A DNA stretch of 64,000 bases from Streptomyces marinisediminis (GTDB lineage: Bacteria > Actinomycetota > Actinomycetes > Streptomycetales > Streptomycetaceae). This document shows, piece after piece, positions 49,150 to 59,000 of the stretch. A model generated the notes under the pieces. It saw only the letters and a program-made list of their open reading frames with translations, did no database searches and had not been told where the DNA came from. Position 1 is the stretch's first letter; each line of letters starts with the position of its first letter. Where the stretch lies: assembly GCF_026262575.1 (NCBI RefSeq), contig NZ_JAPKFL010000019.1, positions 1 to 64,000 on the forward strand, written 5' to 3'. The position numbers and the translations under genes were made by a program.

Positions 49150-50346
49150 ATGAAGGCCAGGACGAAGCTGCAGGAAGCCAGACACGCACGTGGGTGGACT
49201 CAGGCGGACCTGATCGACGCGCTCACGGCCGCGGCGGAGCGGCTCGGGGTGGAGTCGCCGACACGTGCCAGTCTGAAGACTCTGGTCTCGATGTACGAGA
49301 ACGGACGGCGACCGGTCAGGCGTGATCATCGGCTGCTGTTCCGCGAGGCGTACCAGGCGACCGACGCCGAGCTCGGCTTCCCCTCCCACGTGGAGGAGAC
49401 AGGGCCACGGGGCCCATCGTCCGCGCCTTCGCCGCGGAGCAAGCTGCCCGCCCCGGTCAGCACGGAGATGCTCGGCTACCTGGCGTCCGTCCTTCGGCAG
49501 CACGCCCAAGCCGAACCGCTGGTGGGCCCTCGGTTCCTGGTCGCGCCGGTGCGGAGCCAGATGCCCCTGATCGAGCAGATGTGCCAGGAGTCCCACGATC
49601 TGCTGCGCGCGGACGTGCTGCGGGTCGGCGCCCGGTACGCCGAGTTCCTCGGATGGCTGTACCAGGACACCGGCCGCACGGACGAGGCCGTGCGCTGGAC
49701 CAGGACGGCGATGGACTACGCACAGGAACTGGGCGATCCGATGCTCATCGCGTACATCCTCCAGCGGCGCGGCAACATCGCCACCGAGGCCGGCCACGCC
49801 GGGCACGGTGCAGGTCTCGCCACCGCCGCACTACGACATGCCACCAGTCTCTCCCCCCGCGTGCATGCGGTCGTCCTACGGCAGCTCGCCACCAGCAAGG
49901 CACGCCTCGGAGAGCGGAGCGAGACCGCTCGCGCCATCGAACACGCCATGACGGCAACCGCCGCGGGAGACGATTCCGACCCCCTGGCCGGATACTGCTC
50001 GCCGGCGTACATCGAGATGGAAGGAGCCGACTGCGCCCTACACCTCGGCCGGCCGGACGAGGCCGTGCCGACCTTCCACAGGAGCCTGAGCCACTGGGCC
50101 GCCGTGCAGGAGCGGGACCGAGGACTGTGCCTCGCCCGCCTCGCCACAGCGAACGCCGTCCTGGAGGACGTGGAAGGCGCCTACGAGGCGGCACGGCAAG
50201 CCCTGGACATAGCGGAGCGGACGGGATCGGCACGCATCCGAGCCGAGCTGTCCCGCCTGCGGCAGCGCCTTGCACCATGGCGGAAGCTGGTGGAGATTTC
50301 AGAACTGAACGGGGCGCTGGACAGGATGAACGGCGCCGACCTCTAG
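49150..50346 (+). CDS. XRE family regulator with TPR-like domain (second)
   Basis: The 398-aa protein starts MKARTKLQEARHARGWTQAD, a clear XRE helix-turn-helix, with VSMYENGRRPVRRDHRLLF as the recognition part. A helical TPR-like region of about 280 residues with repeated ALxxA patterns follows. ATG at 49150 has GAGGGT upstream. It is followed after 17 bp by the creatininase gene, so both are probably one transcript under the GTTAAC dyad. Confidence 0.87.
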   Translation: MKARTKLQEARHARGWTQADLIDALTAAAERLGVESPTRASLKTLVSMYENGRRPVRRDHRLLFREAYQATDAELGFPSHVEETGPRGPSSAPSPRSKLPAPVSTEMLGYLASVLRQHAQAEPLVGPRFLVAPVRSQMPLIEQMCQESHDLLRADVLRVGARYAEFLGWLYQDTGRTDEAVRWTRTAMDYAQELGDPMLIAYILQRRGNIATEAGHAGHGAGLATAALRHATSLSPRVHAVVLRQLATSKARLGERSETARAIEHAMTATAAGDDSDPLAGYCSPAYIEMEGADCALHLGRPDEAVPTFHRSLSHWAAVQERDRGLCLARLATANAVLEDVEGAYEAARQALDIAERTGSARIRAELSRLRQRLAPWRKLVEISELNGALDRMNGADL

Positions 50347-50363
50347 CGAGCCGGAGGAGCCCC

Positions 50364-51074
50364 GTGAACCTGCTGCCGACAGCCACGAGCACCGACGTCC
50401 AGGAGCGGCGGCCCCGGGTCGCCGTGCTCCCGGTCGGCTCCTTCGAGCAGCACGGGCCCCACCTCCCCCTGATCACCGACACCGCCATCGCGGCCATCTA
50501 CGGACGGTGCATCGCGGACGCCTACCCGGTCCACCTGCTGCCGCCCATCACGATGGGGTGCAGCCACGAGCACGGCTCCTGGCCGGGCACGGTCAGCATC
50601 AGCGCCAGGACCCTCTACGCGGTGATCGACGACATCAGAGCCTCCCTGGGCCGATCCGGCATCCGGAAGCTGGTCATCGTCAACGGCCACGGAGGCAACT
50701 ACGTCCTGTCGAACATCGTCCAGGAGGCGAACGTCGACGGGCCGCGCATGAGCCTCTTCCCCCTGAGCGGCGACGTGGACCGCGCCCGCAGCGACGCAGG
50801 TCTCGTCTCGGACAAGCACGGCGACATGCACGCGGGGGAGTACGAGACCTCCATCCTGCTGCACGCCGCCCCCGAGCTGGTGCGTCCTGGCTACGAGAAG
50901 GCCGACCACGACGGCGGCGAACGCCGCTTCCTGCTCACCCTGGGCATGACCGAGTACACCGCATCGGGCGTCATCGGCTATCCCTCTCACGCCACGGCCG
51001 AGAAGGGCGAAGCCCTCCTCGGCAGCCTCACAAAGAGCTTCGCCGACCACCTCGCCGCCCTGGGCGAACACTGA
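50364..51074 (+). CDS. Creatininase/MftE-like amidohydrolase
   Basis: The 236-aa protein carries the metal-binding motifs of the creatininase family: PVGSFEQHGPHLPLITDT near residue 22, VIVNGHGGN in the middle and DMHAGEYETS. Members hydrolyse creatinine, formamides or, in the mycofactocin pathway (MftE), the C-terminus of a radical-SAM-modified peptide. Being in an element with two radical SAM enzymes makes a peptide-trimming role possible but not shown. GTG at 50364 follows GGAGGAG. Confidence 0.88.
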   Translation: MNLLPTATSTDVQERRPRVAVLPVGSFEQHGPHLPLITDTAIAAIYGRCIADAYPVHLLPPITMGCSHEHGSWPGTVSISARTLYAVIDDIRASLGRSGIRKLVIVNGHGGNYVLSNIVQEANVDGPRMSLFPLSGDVDRARSDAGLVSDKHGDMHAGEYETSILLHAAPELVRPGYEKADHDGGERRFLLTLGMTEYTASGVIGYPSHATAEKGEALLGSLTKSFADHLAALGEH

Positions 51075-51081
51075 CCGAGCG

Positions 51082-51411
51082 GTGAGCCCACCACCTCACA
51101 GGCGCGAGGTGCGGCTGCGCGACACCACGCTTTACACGTCGATGTTCCGCTACGACGACCACCTGCTGGTCAACCTGCACATCTGGGGCCAGCCGGCCAG
51201 CGCCAACCCCCTGCTCCACCTCCGAAGAGTCGACGCCTCCGGGTGGTTCGACAACTACGCTCAGAGCTTCGACGCCGTCTGGGCCGGTGCCCGGCCCTGG
51301 ACGCCCGACCAGAGGGGATGGCCGCCCATGGGCAGGACTGAGTACTACCACGACCCCGACGCCGCCAAGGCGAACACCCTCATCCCCGCCAGCAACCTGC
51401 TCGTCGTTTAA
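51082..51411 (+). CDS. DUF5919-like C-terminal fragment
   Basis: The 109-aa product corresponds to the C-terminal half of DUF5919 proteins (VRLRDTTLYTSMFRYDDHLLVN, then LLHLRRVDASGWFDNYAQSFDAVW), which are normally preceded by an XRE domain. Only 7 bp separate it from the creatininase stop. It ends 3 bp before the att-like repeat, so it may be a remnant cut by integration or a free-standing domain. Confidence 0.55.
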   Translation: MSPPPHRREVRLRDTTLYTSMFRYDDHLLVNLHIWGQPASANPLLHLRRVDASGWFDNYAQSFDAVWAGARPWTPDQRGWPPMGRTEYYHDPDAAKANTLIPASNLLVV

Positions 51412-51428
51412 ATGCCGCCACCCCGACT
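51411..51428. repeat. att-like direct repeat, right copy
   Basis: Matches 38271-38288 at 17 of 18 positions, with 14 identical bases that are the 3' end of tRNA-Pro plus two. It is followed, as on the left, by a CAGGTCAGG and a hairpin, which suggests the original downstream flank of the tRNA. Confidence 0.65.
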
Positions 51429-51441
51429 TCGTATCAGCAGG

Positions 51442-51477
51442 TCAGGGCCGGTTTCCCTTCGGGGAGACTGGCCCTGA
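51442..51477 (+). terminator. 16-bp hairpin with TTCG tetraloop, probable original tRNA-Pro terminator
   Basis: TCAGGGCC at 51442-51449 and GGTTTCCC at 51450-51457 pair with 51462-51477 around a C(UUCG)G tetraloop, with two G-U wobbles. Such a hairpin just after a tRNA 3' end would be its terminator before integration displaced it. Confidence 0.7.
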
Positions 51478-51532
51478 TCGCGTTGTGTCTGGGTGCCTGG
51501 GTGTCAACTGGGTGTGATCTTGAAACGGGGTG

Positions 51533-51993
51533 TCACCGCTCGGTGGCACGCTCCTGCAACAGCCGGTCGAGCACCGGCACCGGTGAGCGGGGGACGAGGG
51601 CCAGACGGTCGTCCAGGGACGCGTGCCAGACCTCGGTGAGCTGTTCCATGAGCAGCGTGCGCATGGAGTCCGTCATGTGTGGGCGTACCGGGCGCCGACT
51701 GATCCGTCCTCGTGCCCCATCCGTTCGCCCATGGGCACCCTGGGGGTGCCCAGCTCCTCCATGAGCGTGCGTGCCCGTGGCGCAGCCCGTGCCGGGTCAG
51801 CCGGTCCTTGATGGGCACCCAGCACGCCTCGGCCCGTCCGGAGGCGCCACGGCCACGCACGGGGACGCCGGGGAAGGGCCCGCCGGTCACCGGCACGGGG
51901 TGAGCCTCGGCCGGTGCCTTCTTCGGGTACCAGCCGGTGGCCGCCGGGGTGAAGATCCACGTGGCGTGCCCGGACCGGCGCCAGTGCGCGGCT
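51533..51993 (-). pseudogene. Tyrosine recombinase (integrase) C-terminal remnant
   Basis: Ordered fragments of a Streptomyces phage-type integrase lie in three frames: RRSGHATWIFTPAATGWYP and RLTRHGLRHGHA (catalytic HxxR), then TLMEELGTPRVPMGERMGHED (third catalytic His region) with GARYAH (Tyr), then MTDSMRTLLMEQLTEVW. Two frameshifts and loss of the N-terminal two thirds leave it inactive. Its 3' end points at the att-like repeat 105 bp away, as expected for an element whose int gene abuts att. Confidence 0.75.
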
Positions 51994-51999
51994 TCCCGA

Positions 52000-52147
52000 G
52001 CCGGGCCGGTCTGCCGGACGAAGCCGACCTCCGCGATGGCCTTCTCCACCCGCGTGCGCGTCCCTTCCCTCACGGCCTCCGGCCGTTGCGCACGTTGGAC
52101 ACCGTGCCGGTGGACACCCCGGCGAGCGCGGCCACCCCCGGAGGGTA
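52000..52147 (-). pseudogene. LacI family regulator N-terminal remnant
   Basis: The minus strand reads VAALAGVSTGTVSNV, then after a frameshift RPEAVREGTRTRVEKAIAEVGFVRQ. This is the helix-turn-helix and hinge of a LacI protein. It runs directly into integrase sequence, so a deletion has joined two unrelated gene pieces. Confidence 0.65.
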
Positions 52148-52293
52148 GGCCCCGGCTGCTAGGCCCCGGCCGCCGAAGGGGCACAGGGGCCGGGCCCCGG
52201 GTCAGCCGGCCGACGCTATGGCCGGGCGGTCCAGCCTCGTGCGCCTGGGCGACCGCCGCGGCTTCGACGTGGTCGCGTACGGGAGGTGAGGAG

Positions 52294-52464
52294 ATGGGCA
52301 CGGGTATCGAGTGGCTGGACACTGCCCAGGTGCGAGGTGGGGCGGTGACGCTCCTGGCCGGTGTGGGCGGCGTGGTGTGGCGGGCTGTAGGTCACACCGA
52401 TTCGCGTAATGCCGCTTGGGGGCGTGCATGGAACAGGGCGCGGAGGGGCCGATCACGTCGCTGA
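52294..52464 (+). CDS. Small hypothetical protein, 56 aa (doubtful)
   Basis: ATG at 52294 follows GGTGAGGAG and a 23-codon reading (52218-52289) that ends just upstream. The product has one hydrophobic stretch (GAVTLLAGVGGVVWRAV). It overlaps the next remnant and lies in decayed DNA, so it may be a leftover. Confidence 0.25.
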   Translation: MGTGIEWLDTAQVRGGAVTLLAGVGGVVWRAVGHTDSRNAAWGRAWNRARRGRSRR

Positions 52465-52932
52465 CGACTCCCGGCGAGAGGGCGCAGGCGGGTGGGCACT
52501 GGCCTCTGTCGGCGGCCCCGTCTCCCCGGCAGAGCGCCGCCGAGTGGAGGAACGAGGGCGCCGCGTGGCTGGTCGCCGGGCCGCATGGTGACGGACTGGC
52601 GGTCGTCCGGATCGTGTGCGGGCGGGTCCTCGCCGGTGGTCTCGCCGAGGACCGCCGCGTCGGCCGTCAGGTGCTTGTCGGGGTCGAGGTAGCTGTGGAA
52701 GGGCGACACGCTGTGGCCGGATCTCGTGGAGGCGGTGGAAGCCGGTGATCGGGCGCGCGCGGTCCGGGCACTGGCGGCTGCATATGCCGCAGCGCGGGGG
52801 ACCGAACCCGCTTACAAGCTGTGCGAGGTCAACCTCTCAGCTCAGTACGAGTCGTCGCCGATGTCCCTCGGCGCGATGGGCGAGTTCCTGAGTGACTACG
52901 AGACGTGGCTGCTGTCACCCAAGGTCGAGTGA
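52428..52932 (+). pseudogene. Unknown gene interrupted by a 135-bp insert
   Basis: The first part (ATG 52428, MEQGAEGPITSLTTPGER through SAAEWRNEGAAWL) and the last part (LWPDLVEAVEAGDRARAVRALAAAYAAARG to LLSPKVE, stop 52932) read like one small helical protein. The JmjC-derived segment 52568-52702 sits between them and introduces a TAG. If GTG at 52726 is used a 68-aa product could still be made. Family not recognised. Confidence 0.5.
52568..52702. repeat. 135-bp duplicate of JmjC gene segment
   Basis: Aligns with 42404-42538 at constant offset with two mismatches. It has the same orientation on the plus strand and is out of any coding context here. Confidence 0.92.
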
Positions 52933-53053
52933 CCGGCGAAAGCCCACTCGTCTCCCTCGATGTCGTAGTGGGTCACCGTTGTCACACGGCGTTGCCCCCG
53001 CACAGCCCGGGAGTATTTGTGGCAACACCCCGACGGAGGCCGAATACACCGCA

Positions 53054-53059
53054 TAACCT
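53054..53059 (+). promoter_or_regulatory. Leaderless promoter -10 for the Wadjet operon
   Basis: TAACCT ends exactly 7 nt before ATG 53067, with no ribosome-binding site between, so jetABCD probably starts as a leaderless transcript. No convincing -35 was found. Confidence 0.5.
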
Positions 53060-53066
53060 CGCGGGC

Positions 53067-54692
53067 ATGGAAGTACCCGCACCTGGCGCGTCACCGGACG
53101 CCGGCGACGGCGGGGCGCGCAGGCGGCTGGACGCGTACGCCTACCTCAGTGCGCCCGAGCGGCTGGAGCACGTCGCGATCATGCGGGTCTTCTGCGGGAC
53201 CCTGCTGGCGGACCTGGCCGTCCCGGACGTCGTGGCGAAGCTGCGCGAGGCTGGTGGCCCTGGTGCGGGGCTCGACGCCGACACTCTCACGGGCCGGCTG
53301 GAGAAGCTGGTGCAGTGGGGGAACCTGTTGCGCAGCAGCCACACGGTGAAGGCGACCAGCATCAGCGAGTACCAGCGGTCCCGCTCGCGCTACCAGTTGT
53401 CGAAGCTGGGCGAGCGCATCCAGCGGGACGCCGACGGGGTCCTGGCTGAGGCCGACGCCGCCCGCGAGGTGAGCAACGAACTGCTGGCACTGGTCGAGCG
53501 CGGGCTCCGGGAGCTGGCCGAGCTGGTGACCGCGCCCGGTGGCATCGAACCGCAGGACGGGCTGGAGCGGGTCAGCACACTGTTCGTGCAGTTCACCGAG
53601 TTCGCGGACTCCGTCCGGGACTTCTACGCCTACCTCGGCCAGGTGCTGGCCCGGTACGACCTGGACAGCGCCGAGTACCAGGGCTTCAAGGAGCTGCTCC
53701 TCGACTACGTCGAGGCGATCACGGAGGACGTGGCGTTCCGCGCACCTCGTATCTCGGGGGCGCTGGACACCCTGTGGCCGCACCTTCCGGGCCTGCTGGC
53801 CCGGCTGGACGCCCACGCGCAGGGCCTCACCGGGCTGTCACCACAGGGTGACGGCCGCCCGGAGACGCGGATCCAGCGCAGCCGTGGGCGCGAACTGGCG
53901 GACTGGGAGGGCCTGCGCGGCTGGTTCAGCGACACCGACGGCCACGGCAGCCAGGTCGACCAGCTGCGGGACGCCACCCTGCGAGCGTTGCAGTCGCTGC
54001 TCGCCAACGCCAAGCGGATGCTGAGGTCGGCCACCGGGGAGATGTCCCGGCGCAGGGATCTGCTGCGGCTGGCCCGATGGTTCGACGAAGCGGCACCGCA
54101 GGATGCGCACGACATCGCTGTCGCCGCCTTCGGGCTGTACGGCGCCCGTCACCTGGGCATACCCCCGGCCACCGACGAGGTGGTGCCCGCTGCCACGAGC
54201 TGGTGGACCGGCCCGGTCGTCGAGGTGCCGGTGGCCCTGCGCGAAAGGGGCAGCCGCGCCCCGCGGGGCCGGACGTCCTCGGCGGAGGACCACTCCGCGC
54301 AGAAGCAGCGGCTGCGGGAGGCCGCCCGTCAGCGGGCCGCGGACCGGGCAGCGGCGGCGGACGAACTGCGCAGCGCCTCGGGCCGGTTCACCGAGGTGCG
54401 TCTCACCTCGGCGGCGCTCGGACTGCTCCTGGAGCTGCTGGCCACCGCACTCGGGAACGCTCAGCTCCGGCGTCGCGCCGGCCCGGTCGGGGAGCGGGCG
54501 ACGGGATTCGACCTCGACGCGGCGCACAGCGAGGACGCCGAGCTGGGCATCCGGCTCACCGTGCGGCGCACCGCGGGGACGTGGTGCGTCCTGCACTCGG
54601 CCGACGGCGATCTGCTGCTGGAGGATCTGGAGCTCGACATCGGCCGCATTTCCGCCACGGCCGACGGCGAAGCCGAGGTGAGCGTGTCATGA
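53067..54692 (+). CDS. jetA: Wadjet defence protein JetA (DUF2397/TIGR02677)
   Basis: The 541-aa protein matches the DUF2397 family: AYAYLSAPERLEHVAIMRVF at the start and RLEKLVQWGNLLRSSHTVKATSISEYQRSRSRYQL, a winged-helix region, near residue 90. A long helical middle and a beta-rich C-terminus follow. JetA is the kleisin-like subunit of a condensin-like complex that recognises and cleaves small circular plasmids. ATG at 53067 fits the leaderless signal. Its stop overlaps jetB by 4 nt. Confidence 0.93.
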   Translation: MEVPAPGASPDAGDGGARRRLDAYAYLSAPERLEHVAIMRVFCGTLLADLAVPDVVAKLREAGGPGAGLDADTLTGRLEKLVQWGNLLRSSHTVKATSISEYQRSRSRYQLSKLGERIQRDADGVLAEADAAREVSNELLALVERGLRELAELVTAPGGIEPQDGLERVSTLFVQFTEFADSVRDFYAYLGQVLARYDLDSAEYQGFKELLLDYVEAITEDVAFRAPRISGALDTLWPHLPGLLARLDAHAQGLTGLSPQGDGRPETRIQRSRGRELADWEGLRGWFSDTDGHGSQVDQLRDATLRALQSLLANAKRMLRSATGEMSRRRDLLRLARWFDEAAPQDAHDIAVAAFGLYGARHLGIPPATDEVVPAATSWWTGPVVEVPVALRERGSRAPRGRTSSAEDHSAQKQRLREAARQRAADRAAAADELRSASGRFTEVRLTSAALGLLLELLATALGNAQLRRRAGPVGERATGFDLDAAHSEDAELGIRLTVRRTAGTWCVLHSADGDLLLEDLELDIGRISATADGEAEVSVS

Positions 54693-56014
54693 CCCTCCCC
54701 TCGGCACACGACGTCGCTCTGGCCGCCGAGCGCCGCAGCGCCGCCCGGCTGCTGCTCGCCCACCCGCTGGTCACGTCGGACGGTCCCCACGCCGACCTCT
54801 TCCCGCTGATCCGCAGGCATGCCGACTGGCTGGGCAAGCGTTTCCAGCAGGTGCTCGGTTACCGTCTGCTGGTGGACAGCTCCTACGCCCGGCTGTTCAA
54901 GGCCGGCCTGGGGGCGGGCGCGGGACACCGGCTGGAGCGCTCCACCGGCACCCCTTTCACCCCTCACACGTACGCCTGCCTGACGCTGGCCCTGTCCGTG
55001 CTGGTGACCGCCCCCGAGCAGATGCTGCTGTCACAGCTGGTGGCCGACGTCAGGGCCGCTGCGGCAGACGCGGGCATCGAGCTGGAGGAGACGGGCCGGG
55101 CGGCCGGGAAGCGGACCTTGGTCGCGGCGCTGCGTCAGCTGGTCCAGTGGGGCGTCCTCATCGAGATCGAGGGCCATGTGGCCGCGCTTGTGCAGGAAGC
55201 GGGCGGAGAAGCCCTGATCACGGTCGATCGGGAGCTGGCCCGCGTCGTCGTCGCCGGGCCGCTCTCCCCATCACGCGACGGAGCCGATCTGGTCCGGCGG
55301 GCAGCGGACCCGGGGTTCGGCGGGCCGCGCACCTATGTGCGCCGGATGCTCGTCGAGACACCCGTCGTCCACCTCGACGAACTGACCGACGCCGAACGCG
55401 ACTGGCTGCGCACCCGGCAGCGCCGGGAGGCCCAGGCGTTCTCCGAACTCCTCGGCCTGGAGATGGAGATCCGCGCCGAGGGAGTGGCGCTGGTGGACCC
55501 CGAGGACGAGCTGACGGATCTGCACCTGCCGGGCACCGGGACCGTCGCGCAGGCCGCGCTGCTGGTGGTGGAGCGGCTGGTGGAGCGGCTTCGGCCGCAG
55601 GAGCCCGGACATCCGGCGACCGGAGGGACGCTCGTCATCGGAGTGGCTGTCCCGGACGGCCTGGTGGATGAGCTGCTGGCCGAGCTGATCGCCGAGTACG
55701 GGCGGCGCAGCAACTGGCAGCGCGGCTACCTGGAGGACATTCCCGCCCTGCGGGATGCCGTGCTGGACCTGCTGGTCCGCATGCGGCTGATGGCCCGCGC
55801 CGGCCGGCTGCGCGCCGAGGGCGAAGGGCTGCCGGAGGGGTACGCCGAAGAGGCACCGGAAGGGCGCACGGTGACCGATGTCCGCGGGGCGCGGCCCGAC
55901 GGCGACGGCTGGGTGCTGCTGGCAGCGGCGGCACGCTACGCCACCCACGTCACCGTGCGCCCGGCCACCGCAACCGGCAAGGGTGCCGATATCCAGGAGG
56001 AGTTGCCGCTATGA
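54689..56014 (+). CDS. jetB: Wadjet defence protein JetB (DUF2398/TIGR02678)
   Basis: The 441-aa protein matches DUF2398: ARLLLAHPLVTSDGPHADLFPLIRRHADWL at the start, FTPHTYACLTLALSVL, and a winged-helix LVAALRQLVQWGVLIEIEG near residue 145. In the complex JetB is the kite-type subunit that links JetA to the JetC ATPase. It overlaps both neighbours by ATGA. Confidence 0.93.
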   Translation: MTLPSAHDVALAAERRSAARLLLAHPLVTSDGPHADLFPLIRRHADWLGKRFQQVLGYRLLVDSSYARLFKAGLGAGAGHRLERSTGTPFTPHTYACLTLALSVLVTAPEQMLLSQLVADVRAAAADAGIELEETGRAAGKRTLVAALRQLVQWGVLIEIEGHVAALVQEAGGEALITVDRELARVVVAGPLSPSRDGADLVRRAADPGFGGPRTYVRRMLVETPVVHLDELTDAERDWLRTRQRREAQAFSELLGLEMEIRAEGVALVDPEDELTDLHLPGTGTVAQAALLVVERLVERLRPQEPGHPATGGTLVIGVAVPDGLVDELLAELIAEYGRRSNWQRGYLEDIPALRDAVLDLLVRMRLMARAGRLRAEGEGLPEGYAEEAPEGRTVTDVRGARPDGDGWVLLAAAARYATHVTVRPATATGKGADIQEELPL

Positions 56015-59000
56015 CCGCCGATGCACGTGCCCCTGTCCCGCTGCCGCGTTCCGGCTCTGCGACGACCGCCGGCACCCGCTTCCGGTTGCACCGCGCGGGC
56101 ATCCACAACGTCTGGCAGTACGACGAGCAGGAGTTCGCCTTCGGCGACGGGCGGCTGCTGCTGCGCGGCAAGAACGGCGCGGGGAAGTCCAAGGCCCTGG
56201 AGATGCTGCTCCCGTATCTGCTGGACGGCGACTCCCGGGCGCTGGACGCCACGGGCACCGGCCGGACCACGCTCGCCTGGCTGATGCTGGACGGGTTCGA
56301 GCAGACCAATCGGCTCGGCTACCTGTGGGTGGAGTTCCGGGGCACGACCGACGACGGCGGCCCCCGCCACCTCACGCTCGGTGCCGCCGTCCGTGCCTCG
56401 AAGTCGACGCAGAAGGCGCTGCCGACGTTCTTCGTCACCCCGCTGCGCGTCGGCGAGGACCTGCACCTGGTAGAAAACGGCAAGCCCCTGCCGGTCGACC
56501 GTCTCAAGGAGATCGTCGGCTCCGACAACACGACCGAACGTGCGGTCCTCCACCGCTCCCGGGTGGCCCGGGAACTGTTCGGCATCACCGACGCCACCCG
56601 CTACCGCAACCTCACCCAGCTCCTCCACCGGCTGCGGCGCCCCACCGTCGGGGACCGCATCGAGCACGGGGGACTGGCCCTGCTGCTGAGCGAGACCCTG
56701 CCGGGGCTCGACGAGGACGTGGTCGAGAAGGTGGCGCGCAACCTCCACGACCTCGACACCGTACGTGACGAGCTCGGCCGCCTGGAGCGTACCGATGCGG
56801 CGCTGCGCACGTTCCTCACCAGCTACCGCGGCTACCTGGCCGGAGTCCTGCGCACCTTCGCGCAGGCGGTGAGCCGGGAACTGGACGTCCTCGCGCAGCG
56901 ACGCCGGGCAGCCGGAGACGCCGCACAGCGGACCAGCGAGCTGAGGACACAGGAAGGGGAGTCGGAAGCCCGGCTGGCAACCCTGCGCGACGAGGAGGAA
57001 ACCGCCCGGACCGATCTCGCCGCCCTGCACGCCAGCCGCGCCTACCGCAGCCTGCGCGAACTGTCGGAGCGCCGCAGCACGGTGGAGGCACTGCACACCG
57101 CCGCCGCGGCCGCCTTCACCGCCCTCGGCAACGCACACGGCGCAGAAGAAGGCGCGGCCGAGCGGCTGGCCGACGGCGTCGAGCATTTCGGGAGCCGGCT
57201 CACCGAACTGGGCACCGAACACCGGGAACTGCTGGCGCAGGCGGAGAAGGCCGGGCTTCCCACCGGCCATCTCGGCGAGGCAGTCGCTCTGCCCCGCACG
57301 GTCCGCTCCCAGGCCGTCGAGACCGAGCTGACCGCTCCGGACGGGGAGACGCACATCGTGCGGCACCGGCCGGTTGTCCGCGTGGACACGGCCACGGTGC
57401 GGGACGGGCTGCGCTCCTGGCAGGACCAACTGGAGGGCGCCGAGACGGTCGTGAAGAACCGGACCCGGATGGTCCAGGAGGTGACGCGCCTCATCAAGCG
57501 GGCCGAGGAGGTCCGGACCCGGGCAGCACAGGCCGATGCCGAGCGGGAACGGCTGGAGGGTGAGACGGAAGAGGCCGCCGGCCGACTTGAGGCCGGCCGC
57601 GAGAAGGTCGCCGAGGAGAGCGGTGCATATGCCCACCAGGTCGCCGAGTGGGTCACCCGCACGCAGGCCGCCGTCGGACCCGACTGCCCGTCGCTGGACG
57701 CCGTCCGCACCGCGGTCACCCGCGAGAGCTCCACCGACGCCCCGTTCGCGGACCGCACGCTCCCGCCCGACATCGACAGCCAGGTGCGGCAAGCCGCTCA
57801 CGCCGCACTGGAGCCTTACGGCGAGGAACTCACCGGGCGCCGGGACGCCCTGGCACTCGCTGCCGGCCGGCTCGACGAAGAACTCGACCGCCTGGCGAGT
57901 CAGAAGCAGGACTGGGAGCGGCGTACCGATCCCGAGCCGCCGGTCCCCTACCACCGCGTCGCCGAAAGGACACCGGGCAGCGGAGCACCCTTCTACCGGC
58001 TGGTGGACTTCACGGATGACCTGACTCCCGCCGACCGGACCGGTCTGGAGGCGGCACTGGAGGCCGGTGGGATCCTGGACGCGTGGGTTGGCGCGGACGG
58101 CGCCCTTGTCGATCCCCGCACCCGTGACACTCTGCTGCGCCCCGGTCCCGCGTTGCCGGACGGGCCGACCCTCGCCTCGGCCCTGCACCCGGTGCCCCAG
58201 GCGGGGTGCGGCGTCGCATCCGAGCAGGTGGAACGCCTGTTGGCCGCCATCGCGCTCGCACCGGCCGAGGAAACGAACGCTCACGACGCGGTGTACTACG
58301 ACGGAAGCTGGCGTCTGGGCGTGCTCAGCGGCCGGCACCACAAGAAGGTCGCCGAGTACGTGGGAGCCGCCGTACGCGCCGAGACCCGGCGGCGCATCCT
58401 CGCCGAACTGGAGGAGCGGCTCACGCAGACGCGGCAGCGATTGGCCGACGCCCGTCACGAACTCGCCGAGGCCGATGCCCGGCGCCGGGCCCTCCGGCTC
58501 GCGGAGCAGGACTTCCCCCGGGCACGAGGTCTGGCCGACGCCTGGAGCAGAACCGAGTCGGACGAGAGGGCACTGCACGATCTGACCGCCAAGGCGACCC
58601 GCGCGGCCCGTGCGGCCGAGGAAGCACGCGCTCTCGCCGTAGCGGCGCGCGCCGAGGCGGATGCCACCGCCACCGCCCATGACCTGCCCAGCGACCCCGC
58701 CGAACTGGAACGCGTACGCACCGCGCTGGCCGCCCTGCTCACCGGCATCGGACATCTGCGCAGGGCAGTCGGCAGCACGGGTGAGCGGCTCGGCGCCCAT
58801 CACGCCGATGCCGAGCGGTACGAACGCGCCCTTGACGACCGCCTGGCCGCGGAGGAGAACTACCGGCTCCGCCTCACCGGACTGCGTACCGCACAACAGG
58901 ACCTGCACACCCGCGAGGAGGCCATCGGGGCGACCGAAGACGAGATCCTCACCCGCGAGCAGGAAGCCAGGCAACGCATCACGCACGCCGTCCAGATCCT

